Assembly: GCA_016212825.1 (NCBI GenBank)
Contig: JACRDS010000057.1
Coordinates: forward strand, 1-46,130
DNA: 46,130 nt
Reading direction: 5' to 3'
DNA from: Elusimicrobiota bacterium
GTDB taxonomy: Bacteria; Elusimicrobiota; Elusimicrobia; UBA1565; UBA9628
The notes beneath the pieces are model-generated. The model made no database searches, was not told the origin of the DNA, and worked only from the letters and a program-made list of their open reading frames with translations. Shown here piece by piece: positions 28,883-38,222 of this stretch. A program made the translations under genes and the position numbers. Numbering within the stretch: the stretch's first letter is position 1; the number at the start of each line of letters is the position of its first letter.

Positions 28883-30607
28883 TCAGATGAAGTTGCCCGT
28901 CCGGATCCTCTTCAGCCTGTCGAACTCGACGTTGAATTTCGTGATGCGGCACGCCGGGCAGTGCTTCAGGCAGAACTTTGGGTCGAGGACCATCCGGGCC
29001 TGCCGGCGGCGTTCCGGGCCCGTCCAGATGGCGTGGAAGGACTGGCGGTTGATGTTCCCGATGGGGGGGAACCAGGAATGGATGTTGAGCCTGCCGCACA
29101 GGAAGACCGAGCCGTCGGCGGTGATGATGACCGTGAGGGAATGGCAGGGGCAGCCGAGCCCGGCGTTGCCTTTGACGACGTTCTCGGTCATGCCGTCCAT
29201 GATGACCGCGAAGCTGCCGGTCTGGAACTTCTTGAGGTACTCGAAATCGAAGGCAGGCTTGAACTCCGGATGGTCTATCACCGGGCGGAATTGGATGTAG
29301 CTCACCCCGGTCTCGCGCAGGCGCATGGTCAGGGTCTCGATCTGCGACATGTTGCGGTCGGTGGCCACGTAGCCGATCCCGACCACTGGACGATGCCGCG
29401 CGAAGTAGACGATGTTCTCGAGGATGGCGTCGAAGCCCGAATGCCCCTTCAGGGCCGCCATCTCCTCGGGGCAGGAGGCGTCGAGGCTGACGCGGATCCA
29501 CTCGAACTCGTCGACCAGGCGGCTGTCGAGGCGCGTGGACCCGTTGGTGATGAGGCCCAGGGCCAGCCCCTGGTCCTTGAGCGCGCGGACCGCCTCCCGG
29601 AAATGGGGGACTATGGTGGGCTCGCCGCCGCCCTCGATGGTCACGCCTTTCGTGCCGTGGGAGGCCAGGTCCTCGGCGAGCCGGCGGATCGTCTGGAGGG
29701 GCATGTCGTCGGTCTGGGAAGCCCGCAGCTTCTTGTCCGAGCACCAGACGCAGTCGAAGTTGCATTGGTTCGTGAAGGAGAGCTCCACGCTGATGGGGTA
29801 GGAGGGGTCGGGCTTGGCGGGCGTGGCGCGCCGCAGGGCCGCGATCTTGTCCGGGAACAGCAGGATCTTGTTGAGGCCCACCTCGCGATGGCTGTCCTGC
29901 CGGTTGTGCTTCGCGACGATAGGGTTCTCGTCGAGGAAGCGGATGAGCCCCTCGTTGCCCGCCTGGCCTGCGTGCTTGAGGATGCTCTCGATGACCTCGA
30001 GGTCCCGGGGCGTATCCAGGATGACGCGGTACTCATGGCGCGGATCGGGGTAGGGCTGGGCGAACATGCGCAGGCCCTCGGGGTTGGCCCGCAGGTGGAT
30101 GGTGCCGGTCTCCTGGAACTCCGGAGCGATGCGCGCGACGTCGACCTTGGCGAACATGCGCGGGTCGAAGACCTCGCAGTCCGTGCCGAAGACCACGCCG
30201 TTGTAGTGGCCGTTGTAGCTGAACTCGTAGCCTCCGGCGACATGGGCCTTGAGCAGCCGGCTGGCCTCCTTTGGGTCGAAGAGCGGCTTGTGGCCTTCGA
30301 CCTTGAGGACGGGGCCGCGCAGCCCGCGGCAGGCGTCCTTGAGCCGCTGGAGCACGTTGTCGAGGGAGCCGGCGTGCACCGAGGCGCCGAGTCGGCGGGC
30401 TTCCTTCCGGAGCGGCTGGTCCTCGGCCCGGTCCGACGTGGCCAGGACGATCCGCTCGACTTCCGGGATCCGCCGCAGCGATTCGACGATCGTCTGCATG
30501 ACCGTCTTGCCGCTGGCCAGGCGGATCAGGGACTTGTATTCCAGGATGCTCGACTTCCAGGAGCTCTGGATGATGGCGGTCACTCTGGGCATGGCGGGCC
30601 GCGTCAT
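28883..30607 (-). CDS. Fusion of SpsF/NeuA-like nucleotidyltransferase domain (degenerate) with radical SAM/SPASM domain
   Basis: Single ORF; N-terminal VTAIIQSSWKSSILEYKS...VILDTPRDLEVIESIL (SpsF-like), C-terminal CNFDCVWCSDK, GGGEPTIVP, CLKHCPAC. Start 30607 or 30592; the listed 30646 start would read through the palindrome. Confidence 0.85.
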   Translation of the reverse strand: MTRPAMPRVTAIIQSSWKSSILEYKSLIRLASGKTVMQTIVESLRRIPEVERIVLATSDRAEDQPLRKEARRLGASVHAGSLDNVLQRLKDACRGLRGPVLKVEGHKPLFDPKEASRLLKAHVAGGYEFSYNGHYNGVVFGTDCEVFDPRMFAKVDVARIAPEFQETGTIHLRANPEGLRMFAQPYPDPRHEYRVILDTPRDLEVIESILKHAGQAGNEGLIRFLDENPIVAKHNRQDSHREVGLNKILLFPDKIAALRRATPAKPDPSYPISVELSFTNQCNFDCVWCSDKKLRASQTDDMPLQTIRRLAEDLASHGTKGVTIEGGGEPTIVPHFREAVRALKDQGLALGLITNGSTRLDSRLVDEFEWIRVSLDASCPEEMAALKGHSGFDAILENIVYFARHRPVVGIGYVATDRNMSQIETLTMRLRETGVSYIQFRPVIDHPEFKPAFDFEYLKKFQTGSFAVIMDGMTENVVKGNAGLGCPCHSLTVIITADGSVFLCGRLNIHSWFPPIGNINRQSFHAIWTGPERRRQARMVLDPKFCLKHCPACRITKFNVEFDRLKRIRTGNFI

Positions 30608-30612
30608 TTGAT

Positions 30613-30627
30613 GTTCAATAATTGAAC
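30613..30627. promoter_or_regulatory. 15-bp perfect-arm palindrome O3, putative operator in a divergent intergenic region
   Basis: GTTCAATAATTGAAC, between the SpsF-like/radical SAM fusion (minus) and carbamoyltransferase (plus); plus-strand TATAAT at 30632-30637. Confidence 0.8.
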
Positions 30628-30711
30628 ATTGTATAATAAGCCTCATGTCCTGTCAACGAAACCCATTTCCGGGCGGATTTTGTAGAATCCTGCCTTCATG
30701 AAGGAGCGCGG

Positions 30712-32475
30712 ATGAGAATCCTAGGCATCAACATCAACCATACGTCGACGGCGGCGCTGCTGGTCGACGGCCAGATCATGGCCGCGGCCCCCGAGGAGCG
30801 GTTCGTCAGGCGCAAGCTCACGCGGGAGTTCCCGCAGAAGGCCATCGAGTACGTGCTGCGCAGCCAGGGCCTGGACTTGGAGGACATCGACGCGATCACC
30901 ATCCCGTGGAACCCGGCCATCAACATGGACATGTTCCGCCGCGGCTTCTCCCACACCTACTATCGCTGGGCCCCCGAGATCCTGTACGCTATCCCGAACA
31001 ACCTTTTCCGCATGTCCCCGCCTCCGGGCCACGAGTACCTGCACCAGGAGATCGTGTTCGCCGGGAAGAAGAAGATGAGTCTGTATTACGTCAACCATCA
31101 TATGTCCCACGCGGCGCTCGCCTACTACCTCTCCGGGTTCAACCGCGCCGCGGTGCTCTCAGTGGACGGCTTCGGAGAGCGGGCCTGCGTCCTCTGGGGC
31201 CGGGCCGCGGGCAACAAGATCAAGGGCCTGCAGGAACAGCACTTCCCCCATTCCTTGGGCTCGTTCTACGAGACCGTGACGGAGTTCCTGGGCTTCACCC
31301 CGGACAGCGATGAGTGGAAGGTCATGGGGATGGCCGCCTACGGCAAGGCCTCGCGCTACAAGGCGCAATTCGAGAAGCTCGTGCGTTTCCTGCCGCGCGG
31401 CCGGATGGAACTCGACCTGAGCTATTTCAACCATTTCAACTTCGACCAGCCGGGGCTGTCCAACCGGAAGATGGAGGACCTCTTCGGGCCCAAGCGGGGC
31501 CGCGACGAGGACCTGACGGAGAGGCATTTCGACATCGCCACCGGGGCCCAGTGGATGTTCGAGAAGATGCTGTTCCACTGCCTCGACCACCTCCACAAGA
31601 CCACCCAGGAGAGCAACCTGTGCTTCTCCGGCGGCTCGGCCATGAACTGCCTGGCCAACGGGCAGATCATCGGCCGTTCGCCCTTCAAGAGGCTCTCCAT
31701 CTCCTACGCGCCGGACGACGCCGGTCTGGCCATCGGCAGCGCCCTTTACCTCTACCACGACATCCTGGGGCATCGGAAGAACCCCAAGATCGACCGCACC
31801 AGCTATCTCGGGCCAGGCTACTCCAACGCCGAGATCGAGAAGGCCCTGGAGCGCTACGGGATGGACTATCGGCGGTCCCCGGATATCTGCGAGGAGACGG
31901 TCTCCCACATCGAGGCCGGCCGCGTGGTGGCCTGGTATCAGGGACGCATGGAGTTCGGGTCGCGGGCCCTGGGCAACCGTTCCATCCTGGCGGACCCGCG
32001 CCGGGCGGACATGAAGGACATCATAAACATGAAGGTGAAGTACCGGGAGACCTTCCGCCCCTTCGCGCCGGCGGTCCTGGCCGAGCGCGCCGAAGAGTTC
32101 TTCGCCATCGCCGACGGCGATCAGGTCGACTACATGGAGAAGGTCTATCCCATCCGGAAAGCCAAGCAGGCGCTCATCCCAGCGGTGGTCCACCAGGACG
32201 GCACCGGCCGCCTGCAGACGGTTCACCGGAAGGACAACCCCAGGTATTACGACGTCATCAGAGCCTTCGGCCGGCGGACGGGAGTCCCTATCCTGATCAA
32301 CACCTCGTTCAACATCAAAGGCGAGCCGATCGTCTGCACGCCTGAGGACGCCATCCGGACGTTCCACACCAGCGGACTCGACGTGCTGGTGATGGGGGAT
32401 TTCATCATCGAGAAGAAGGCTCACGCGCGCGCCGCCCGGGAGGGCGTCGAACGGCGGCACAAAGTCGTGGCCTGA
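30712..32475 (+). CDS. NodU/TobZ-family carbamoyltransferase
   Basis: 587-aa ORF; LGININHTSTAALLVDG, YYVNHHMSHAALAYY, SGGSAMNCLANG, EFGSRALGNRSILADPR, INTSFNIKGEPIVCTPEDA. Confidence 0.95.
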   Translation: MRILGININHTSTAALLVDGQIMAAAPEERFVRRKLTREFPQKAIEYVLRSQGLDLEDIDAITIPWNPAINMDMFRRGFSHTYYRWAPEILYAIPNNLFRMSPPPGHEYLHQEIVFAGKKKMSLYYVNHHMSHAALAYYLSGFNRAAVLSVDGFGERACVLWGRAAGNKIKGLQEQHFPHSLGSFYETVTEFLGFTPDSDEWKVMGMAAYGKASRYKAQFEKLVRFLPRGRMELDLSYFNHFNFDQPGLSNRKMEDLFGPKRGRDEDLTERHFDIATGAQWMFEKMLFHCLDHLHKTTQESNLCFSGGSAMNCLANGQIIGRSPFKRLSISYAPDDAGLAIGSALYLYHDILGHRKNPKIDRTSYLGPGYSNAEIEKALERYGMDYRRSPDICEETVSHIEAGRVVAWYQGRMEFGSRALGNRSILADPRRADMKDIINMKVKYRETFRPFAPAVLAERAEEFFAIADGDQVDYMEKVYPIRKAKQALIPAVVHQDGTGRLQTVHRKDNPRYYDVIRAFGRRTGVPILINTSFNIKGEPIVCTPEDAIRTFHTSGLDVLVMGDFIIEKKAHARAAREGVERRHKVVA

Positions 32476-32476
32476 G

Positions 32477-33637
32477 ATGGCGCGAGTCCGCAAGGTCATC
32501 TTCTTCGTAGAGTCCACCTTCTGCCGCAGGGACTACGAGCGGTTCGGGTTCGAGACGCTGCGCCGGCAGGGATTCGCGGTCGAGGCCTGGGACTTCACGC
32601 GCCTGCTCGTCCGCGCGCAGTACCATCCCGTCCAGCCCCCGGACCCGCTGGACTGGGCGGGCCTCCGCGTCTTCGCGGACCGCGCTGAGGCGGCCTGCGC
32701 GCTGTCCGGGCTCGACGGTTCGTGCTTCGTCGTCGCCTTCATCAGCTACATCCCGGAATCCCTGTGGATTTTCCGGGCGCTGGGCCGGCGCGGGGCGCGT
32801 TACGGCGTGCAGCTGCCGGCGCTCTACACCGGCGGGGCGGCGCGCTCGCTCTGGCGCCAGCGGCTGAGGATCTTCAGGTGGCGCGACATCCCCCGGTACC
32901 TGGCGCGGCGCCTGCCGACCCGATGGCTCGTCCCGCCGGCGGACCTCGGCTTGGCCTGGGCGCGGCGACACTTCATCTGCCAGCCCTTCGTGCCCGGCGC
33001 CAGCGAGACCCTCTGGGTGCACGCCCTCGATTATGACCGTTACCTCGAGGAGCGGGACCAGCCGGCCTCGGGCGGGCCGCCTACGGCCGTCTTCCTGGAT
33101 CAGTACATGCCTTTCCACTCGGACTTCGCCCACAGCGGGCTGGGGACGCCCATCGCGGCGGAAGAGTATTTCCCGCGGCTGCGGGCCTTCTTCGACTCCA
33201 TCGAGTCTGCGTTCGGCGTGCGGGTGGTCGTCGCCGCTCATCCCCGCTCCGCTTATGAGTCTTGCCCGGGCTGCTTCGGCGACCGGGAGATCGCGCGCGG
33301 GCGGACCTGCGCGCTGGTCCGCGACAGCAGGCTGGTCCTCCTGCACCAGAGCATGGCCGTCAGCTTCCCGGTCCTGTTCCGCAAGCCCATGGTCTTCGTG
33401 GGCGGCAGCCGGGTCAGCGCCGGGCTTGTGGAGGAGCCTAGGATATCCGAGTTGGCGGCCTTCTTCGGCAAGCGGGAACATGACTTGGAACGGCCGGCGG
33501 ATTTCGACGTCGCGGCGGAACTCCGGGTGGATGACGCGGCCTACGAACGCTTTCAGGACGGCTATATCAAGAGCCGCGGCAGCGCCGAGCTGCCTTACTG
33601 GGAGATCGTGGCCCGAAGACTCGCAGAATATCGCTGA
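32477..33637 (+). CDS. Putative GT-B glycosyltransferase, candidate nonulosonate (sialyltransferase-like) transferase
   Basis: 386-aa ORF; VVVAAHPRSAYE (HP motif) and VLLHQSMAVSFPVLFRKPMVFVG region. Confidence 0.55.
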   Translation: MARVRKVIFFVESTFCRRDYERFGFETLRRQGFAVEAWDFTRLLVRAQYHPVQPPDPLDWAGLRVFADRAEAACALSGLDGSCFVVAFISYIPESLWIFRALGRRGARYGVQLPALYTGGAARSLWRQRLRIFRWRDIPRYLARRLPTRWLVPPADLGLAWARRHFICQPFVPGASETLWVHALDYDRYLEERDQPASGGPPTAVFLDQYMPFHSDFAHSGLGTPIAAEEYFPRLRAFFDSIESAFGVRVVVAAHPRSAYESCPGCFGDREIARGRTCALVRDSRLVLLHQSMAVSFPVLFRKPMVFVGGSRVSAGLVEEPRISELAAFFGKREHDLERPADFDVAAELRVDDAAYERFQDGYIKSRGSAELPYWEIVARRLAEYR

Positions 33638-33653
33638 CGCAAAGGAGATCCAG

Positions 33654-34640
33654 ATGCGCTTCACCATCGGCTTCGATCCTCGGGACAAGAAGGCGCTGTT
33701 CCGCTATTGGGATGAGATTCTGACGACCCAGAAATGGGTGGAGGGGAAGTTCACGCGCCTCTTCGAAGAGAAATGGGAGGCGCACAACGGTCTGCCCAGC
33801 CTCGCTTTCTCCAGTTGGAGCGGGGCGGCGGTCGCGGCCCTGGAATACCTGGGGGTGCGGGGAAAGACGGTGCTCTGCCCGTCCAACACGTTCATGGCGA
33901 CTCCCTTGAGCGTCATGGCCGCAGGCGGGAAGGTGGGGTTCGTGGACTGCAACCGCGAGGACCTTTGCCTCTCCCTGGCCGACCTGAGAGTGAAGATCGC
34001 GCGACATAAGCCCGCGGCGGTCTGGGTCGTGCATATTGGAGGGCACATCGCCTTCGATATCGAAGGCATCGCGCGCTTGTGCCGCCGAGAGGGCGTCGTC
34101 CTGCTCGAGGACTGCGCTCATGCGCACGGCGCGACCTTCAAGGGCCGCAAGCCCGGGTCCTGGGGGCGGGCGGGATTCTATTCTTTCTATGGGACCAAGA
34201 CCATATCGACAGGAGAAGGCGGCATGCTGGTCTCCAAGGACAGATCCCTCATGGGATTCGCCGCCAAGTACCGCAATTACGGGAAGCCGGATTACAGGAC
34301 GCCGGGGCTGAATCTGCGCATCAACGAGTTCGCCGCGGCCTTGGGCTGCGTGGAGACGGACCGGCTCCCGGACATCGTGGCCTGGAAGCAGGACTACGCG
34401 CGGCGCTGCCTGGACCCGATCTATCCGAATCGTGTCCGCTTCCCTGCGGGCATGAAGTCCGGCTATTATAAGTACATCGTGTTCGATCCCATAGCCCATT
34501 CCACAGGCAAGGTCTACGACCAGCCCTGCCACCGCATCATGGGACGCAAGGACCGGCTGCCCGATTCGGAGTGGGTGGCGGCCCACCACTGGTGCGTCCC
34601 GCTCTATTATAAGGGCATCGTGCAAAGGAGAGGATCATGA
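33654..34640 (+). CDS. DegT/DnrJ/EryC1-family aminotransferase
   Basis: Starts MRFTIGFDPRDKK with AAAGGAGATC ribosome-binding site; LEDCAHAHGATFKGRKPGSWG, FYSFYGTKTISTGEGGML. Confidence 0.92.
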   Translation: MRFTIGFDPRDKKALFRYWDEILTTQKWVEGKFTRLFEEKWEAHNGLPSLAFSSWSGAAVAALEYLGVRGKTVLCPSNTFMATPLSVMAAGGKVGFVDCNREDLCLSLADLRVKIARHKPAAVWVVHIGGHIAFDIEGIARLCRREGVVLLEDCAHAHGATFKGRKPGSWGRAGFYSFYGTKTISTGEGGMLVSKDRSLMGFAAKYRNYGKPDYRTPGLNLRINEFAAALGCVETDRLPDIVAWKQDYARRCLDPIYPNRVRFPAGMKSGYYKYIVFDPIAHSTGKVYDQPCHRIMGRKDRLPDSEWVAAHHWCVPLYYKGIVQRRGS

Positions 34641-35542
34641 CAGGGTTGAAGACCTGTGTCGCCGACCTGGAGGATTTCTTCGACAAGAACGTCGAGCGCT
34701 ACCTGGACGGCTGCTACGGCGGCAAGCAGCGCTATCCATCCAACGCGGTGCGCAAGAGCATCATGCTGCACTACGTGGACAAGTACTTCAAGTCCCGGAA
34801 GCGCAAGGTCCGCATCCTCGACGCGGGCTGCGGCGCCGGCAATCTCATGGTCGAGCTCCTCGACCGCGGCTATAAAGTCGAGGGGATGGACGTCAGCGCG
34901 AGCATGCTGGAGCATTGCCGCAGAGCCCTTTCCGCGAGAGGCTACAGCCCGGAGCTGGTCCAGAAAGGGGACGTCTTCGCGCTGTCGAAGCTCGTGCGGT
35001 CCCAATACGACCTGGTCCTCTGCGCCGGACTGCTCGGCTATCTGCCGCGGCACGACCTGGTCTTCGCGCAGATCAGGAAGGTGCTCAAACCGGACGGCCT
35101 GGTGATCACGGACATCATCAACCGGCTCTTCGACCTGTTTACGTTCAACAAGCACACCGTCGACTTCCTCGACAGGCTCTTCCAGGAGCAGGGGCTGCCG
35201 ACCGCGGTCCGCCGCTCCGTCACCCGGACGCTGGGCCGGCGGCTCGAGATCGGGAAGGAGTACGAGCTCAAGAAGTCGTTCAAGGGCGAGGAGATCGAGA
35301 GCTCGGAGGTGGATGTCGACTACAACTCCCTCAACTACGCCCGGAGGTTCGCGCAGGCCGGTTTCCGCCTCCGCGACGTCTGGTACTACCACCGGCACCC
35401 GATTCCCACGATATTCGAGCGGAGCTTCCCGAAGCTCTTCCAGCACTCGGGGCCCATCCCGCGCGGCCTGCCGCGCAACGAGTGGTACGACGCCCTGCTG
35501 TGCAACACCAGCGTGGTGGTCCTGGAGCGGGACAAGCGCTGA
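34637..35542 (+). CDS. Class I SAM-dependent methyltransferase
   Basis: 301-aa ORF; VRILDAGCGAGNLMVELLDRGYKVEGMDVSASML. Confidence 0.92.
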   Translation: MTGLKTCVADLEDFFDKNVERYLDGCYGGKQRYPSNAVRKSIMLHYVDKYFKSRKRKVRILDAGCGAGNLMVELLDRGYKVEGMDVSASMLEHCRRALSARGYSPELVQKGDVFALSKLVRSQYDLVLCAGLLGYLPRHDLVFAQIRKVLKPDGLVITDIINRLFDLFTFNKHTVDFLDRLFQEQGLPTAVRRSVTRTLGRRLEIGKEYELKKSFKGEEIESSEVDVDYNSLNYARRFAQAGFRLRDVWYYHRHPIPTIFERSFPKLFQHSGPIPRGLPRNEWYDALLCNTSVVVLERDKR

Positions 35543-35545
35543 GGG

Positions 35546-36307
35546 TCAGCCGTCTTTCCGGAAGGCCTTCCAGCGCCGCGGCACGCGGGCGTTGATCCGG
35601 GCCAGCTCCGGGCGCTCGCGCAGGAAATCCAGGATCTGCGCCAGGGAGAAGTAGCCCTGCCCGAGGGCCGCGAAGTGCCCGACCACGGCCCTGATGAGCT
35701 CGAGGTCCTCCGGCGTGTCGACCTCGAGATAGACGTCGGGATGGCGGTAGCGCGGCGGCGCCTCCAGGTCGCGGATCCGGAAGACCTCGGGCCGGCGCAG
35801 GACGTTGAAGCTGGAATGCTCGCGCAGGGGGTCATCCGCGGCGGTGAGCCGATCCGCCTCGAGCAGGGCCGCGGCGGCATAGACGATGACTTCCTGGCCC
35901 GGGGGATACGTGGTCTTGCGCGAGTTGGTGAGGCAGTCGAGGGCGCGGGAATCCTTCAGGAAGGCGGAGACCACCTCGTCGACCAGTTCGGCATCCGGCA
36001 GGGGCGAGTCGCCGAAAAGCTCCACGTGGACGTCCGGTCTATGTTCACGGATGAGTCCGGCGATGCGCCCCAGGACGTCGTTCTCAGGGCCCCGATAGCA
36101 GGCCACGGCGTGGTCCTTGCAGAACTCGACGATGCGGTCGTCGGCGGCGCTGGTCGTGGTGGCGATGAGGATATCGTTCAGGAGTCGGCAGCGGCGCAGG
36201 CGTTCCACCTGCCACAGCAGCATGGGTTTGCCGCAGATGTCCTTGAGCACCTTCCCAGGCAGGCGGGAAGCTCCCATGCGCGCCTGGATCGAGGCGATGA
36301 CCTTCAT
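35546..36307 (-). CDS. spsF: SpsF-like cytidylyltransferase
   Basis: 253-aa product MKVIASIQARMGASRLPGKVLKDICGKPML ... VELFGDSPLPD ... YLEVDTPEDLELIRAVV. Confidence 0.9.
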   Translation of the reverse strand: MKVIASIQARMGASRLPGKVLKDICGKPMLLWQVERLRRCRLLNDILIATTTSAADDRIVEFCKDHAVACYRGPENDVLGRIAGLIREHRPDVHVELFGDSPLPDAELVDEVVSAFLKDSRALDCLTNSRKTTYPPGQEVIVYAAAALLEADRLTAADDPLREHSSFNVLRRPEVFRIRDLEAPPRYRHPDVYLEVDTPEDLELIRAVVGHFAALGQGYFSLAQILDFLRERPELARINARVPRRWKAFRKDG

Positions 36308-36314
36308 GGCGGGG

Positions 36315-36320
36315 ATTATA
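36315..36320 (-). promoter_or_regulatory. -10 box TATAAT for spsF
   Basis: TATAAT, 7 nt upstream of ATG at 36307. Confidence 0.5.
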
Positions 36321-38222
36321 CTAATCCGCCGGCGCCGGCCACCGCCGCACCAGGTCCTCGGGGACCGCATGCCGTTCCAAGTAGCCGGCCACGGCGCCGT
36401 CGAGAGCTTGCCGGACGGGGGCGCCGGAAAGGATGCGGTCCAGGTAGTCCGAGATGAACCCTCCGACCCGGGCCGGAGCCAGGGTGTCGTCGAAGTGATT
36501 GATCCACCGGCGCCTCCGGGAGAAGTCGCCGATGGAGCCGTCGCCTCGCGAGGCGGCGGCCAGGGCGGCCTTGAAGTCGGCCAGCGAGCGGTACACCACC
36601 TTCTGCCCCGGGTCTTCGTACAGCGGGCTGTCGGGCCAGCCGCAGCAGTCCCAGTGCACGGCCCGGGCGCCGTGCGCGGCGGCCACCACGCCGGCGCTGT
36701 TGATGTTGAAGCAGGCGCAGAGGTCCATGGCCAGTCCGACCGTGATGGGAGAGACCGTGAAATCGGCTATGAAAAGCCGGCCCTCACCCATGAGGCGCGT
36801 CATCCGTTCCTTCAGGCGCGGGCCGCCGGGCAGGCCGCCATAATTCTCCAGCCGGAATGACTTCGGCTTGATAAGCGCGCCCCAGGATGGGTTCACTTCC
36901 AACAGGTCGATGATGGCGGTGATGAAAGCGGCCAGGTCGTCCTGGGTCACGAAGAGGTTGTGGGAGGCCGAGGAGTCGAAGACGGCCAGCTTGAAGGATA
37001 CCCGCGGGCCGAAGCTCGGCAGGCCGGGACCCGACTCTTTTTCCGGCAGCAGCCAGATGCCGCAGGGCAGCAGATAGGCGCAGCCGTGGCCCTTGTTCTC
37101 GACCCAGTCCAGGGCCGACCGGCCCCAGACGAAGTAGACGTGCTCCTGGTAATTCAGAGAGGGCTCCTTGAGCGGGGCGGGGAGGAAGGAGTGATGGGAG
37201 CTCAACATGATGCCGCCGGCCTGCTCCAGGGCGCGGACCTGGGGGCCGCGCTTCCAGAACGCCTCCTGGTGGTGGATGAACAGCTTGACCTGGAAGCGCT
37301 GGAAGACGGCGGTCCAGATGCGGACCAGCAGTTCGTACTCGACATGCAGGAGATGCAGCCAGAACGGCAGCTTCTCGGGTCGGCACAGTAAGCGGCGCAG
37401 GAAGCCCGACCCCTCTCCGAGGCCTAGGCGCATGAGCCTGGCGGGCCGATGGCAGTCCACCCAATGGTAGCCGGCTTGCGAGATCTTGCGGGCGGTCTCA
37501 TCCGTCAGAGGCGTCTCGGGACGGTCCAGGCAGAACACGAAGTCTACGTCATCGCGAGGGACATGCGGCTTCCAGAAGAGCCGCGAGGCGAAGCCGGTCA
37601 GGATCGTGTGCTCGTACTCGATCCACACGGAAGGCCTGATGCGGTACTGGCTGTGCCGAGGCCGAGCCAAGGGGGTCTGCGGCAGGATGGCCGTGGCGAT
37701 GAGGTGGAGCGGCCGCGCCAGGGCGCGCAGGTGGTCTTGCCAGGAGAACGACTGCGCCATCCTGAAGCCGTCGTGCCGATAGCCGAGCAGCAGCGCGGCA
37801 TTGGCCGGATGGCGGCGCAGGTAGAGGACGTGCTCCGCCGCGAGGCCGCGCGCGGCCTTCTCCACCATCACGATGAATCCCATGCGGTCGAGGAGATGGC
37901 AGCCGAGGAAATGTTTGGCTGTGGCGCGGAAGCGCGACCCGGGCGCGAGGCCGCAGCGCTCGCAGAAGAGCTCTAGACAGCGGTCAAGTTCGCCGTCCTG
38001 CCGATAGTAGAGGGTGCGGCCCCGCGCGTCGGCGCCGGCGAGGGTCAGTTCGGCAGGCCGGAACCTTCCGAAGAGGCCGCGGCCTTGGAGAGCCTGCAGG
38101 AGACGGGCGGCCGCGGCGCCGGTCCGATGCTCATCGTAGCGGATCTCGGCTGCGCCCGACCAGGTGCGGGGCCAGAGCGCGAGCAGATCGAGGAGCCCGA
38201 GCTGTTCGACCCAGACGGTCAT
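36321..38222 (-). CDS. Uncharacterised 633-aa protein, possible GT-B surface-carbohydrate transferase
   Basis: Intact ORF in a tightly coupled operon; C-terminal INSAGVVAAAHGARAVHWDCCGWPDS resembles the acceptor/donor region of capsule GT-B enzymes. Confidence 0.8.
   Translation of the reverse strand: MTVWVEQLGLLDLLALWPRTWSGAAEIRYDEHRTGAAAARLLQALQGRGLFGRFRPAELTLAGADARGRTLYYRQDGELDRCLELFCERCGLAPGSRFRATAKHFLGCHLLDRMGFIVMVEKAARGLAAEHVLYLRRHPANAALLLGYRHDGFRMAQSFSWQDHLRALARPLHLIATAILPQTPLARPRHSQYRIRPSVWIEYEHTILTGFASRLFWKPHVPRDDVDFVFCLDRPETPLTDETARKISQAGYHWVDCHRPARLMRLGLGEGSGFLRRLLCRPEKLPFWLHLLHVEYELLVRIWTAVFQRFQVKLFIHHQEAFWKRGPQVRALEQAGGIMLSSHHSFLPAPLKEPSLNYQEHVYFVWGRSALDWVENKGHGCAYLLPCGIWLLPEKESGPGLPSFGPRVSFKLAVFDSSASHNLFVTQDDLAAFITAIIDLLEVNPSWGALIKPKSFRLENYGGLPGGPRLKERMTRLMGEGRLFIADFTVSPITVGLAMDLCACFNINSAGVVAAAHGARAVHWDCCGWPDSPLYEDPGQKVVYRSLADFKAALAAASRGDGSIGDFSRRRRWINHFDDTLAPARVGGFISDYLDRILSGAPVRQALDGAVAGYLERHAVPEDLVRRWPAPAD

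Noticed and set aside
28883-30646. Longest start (30646, MRLIIQCSIIEHQ...) for the radical SAM fusion
   Set aside because: This start would translate through the palindrome and the putative -10; homology begins at MPRVTAIIQ, so 30607 or 30592 is preferred.
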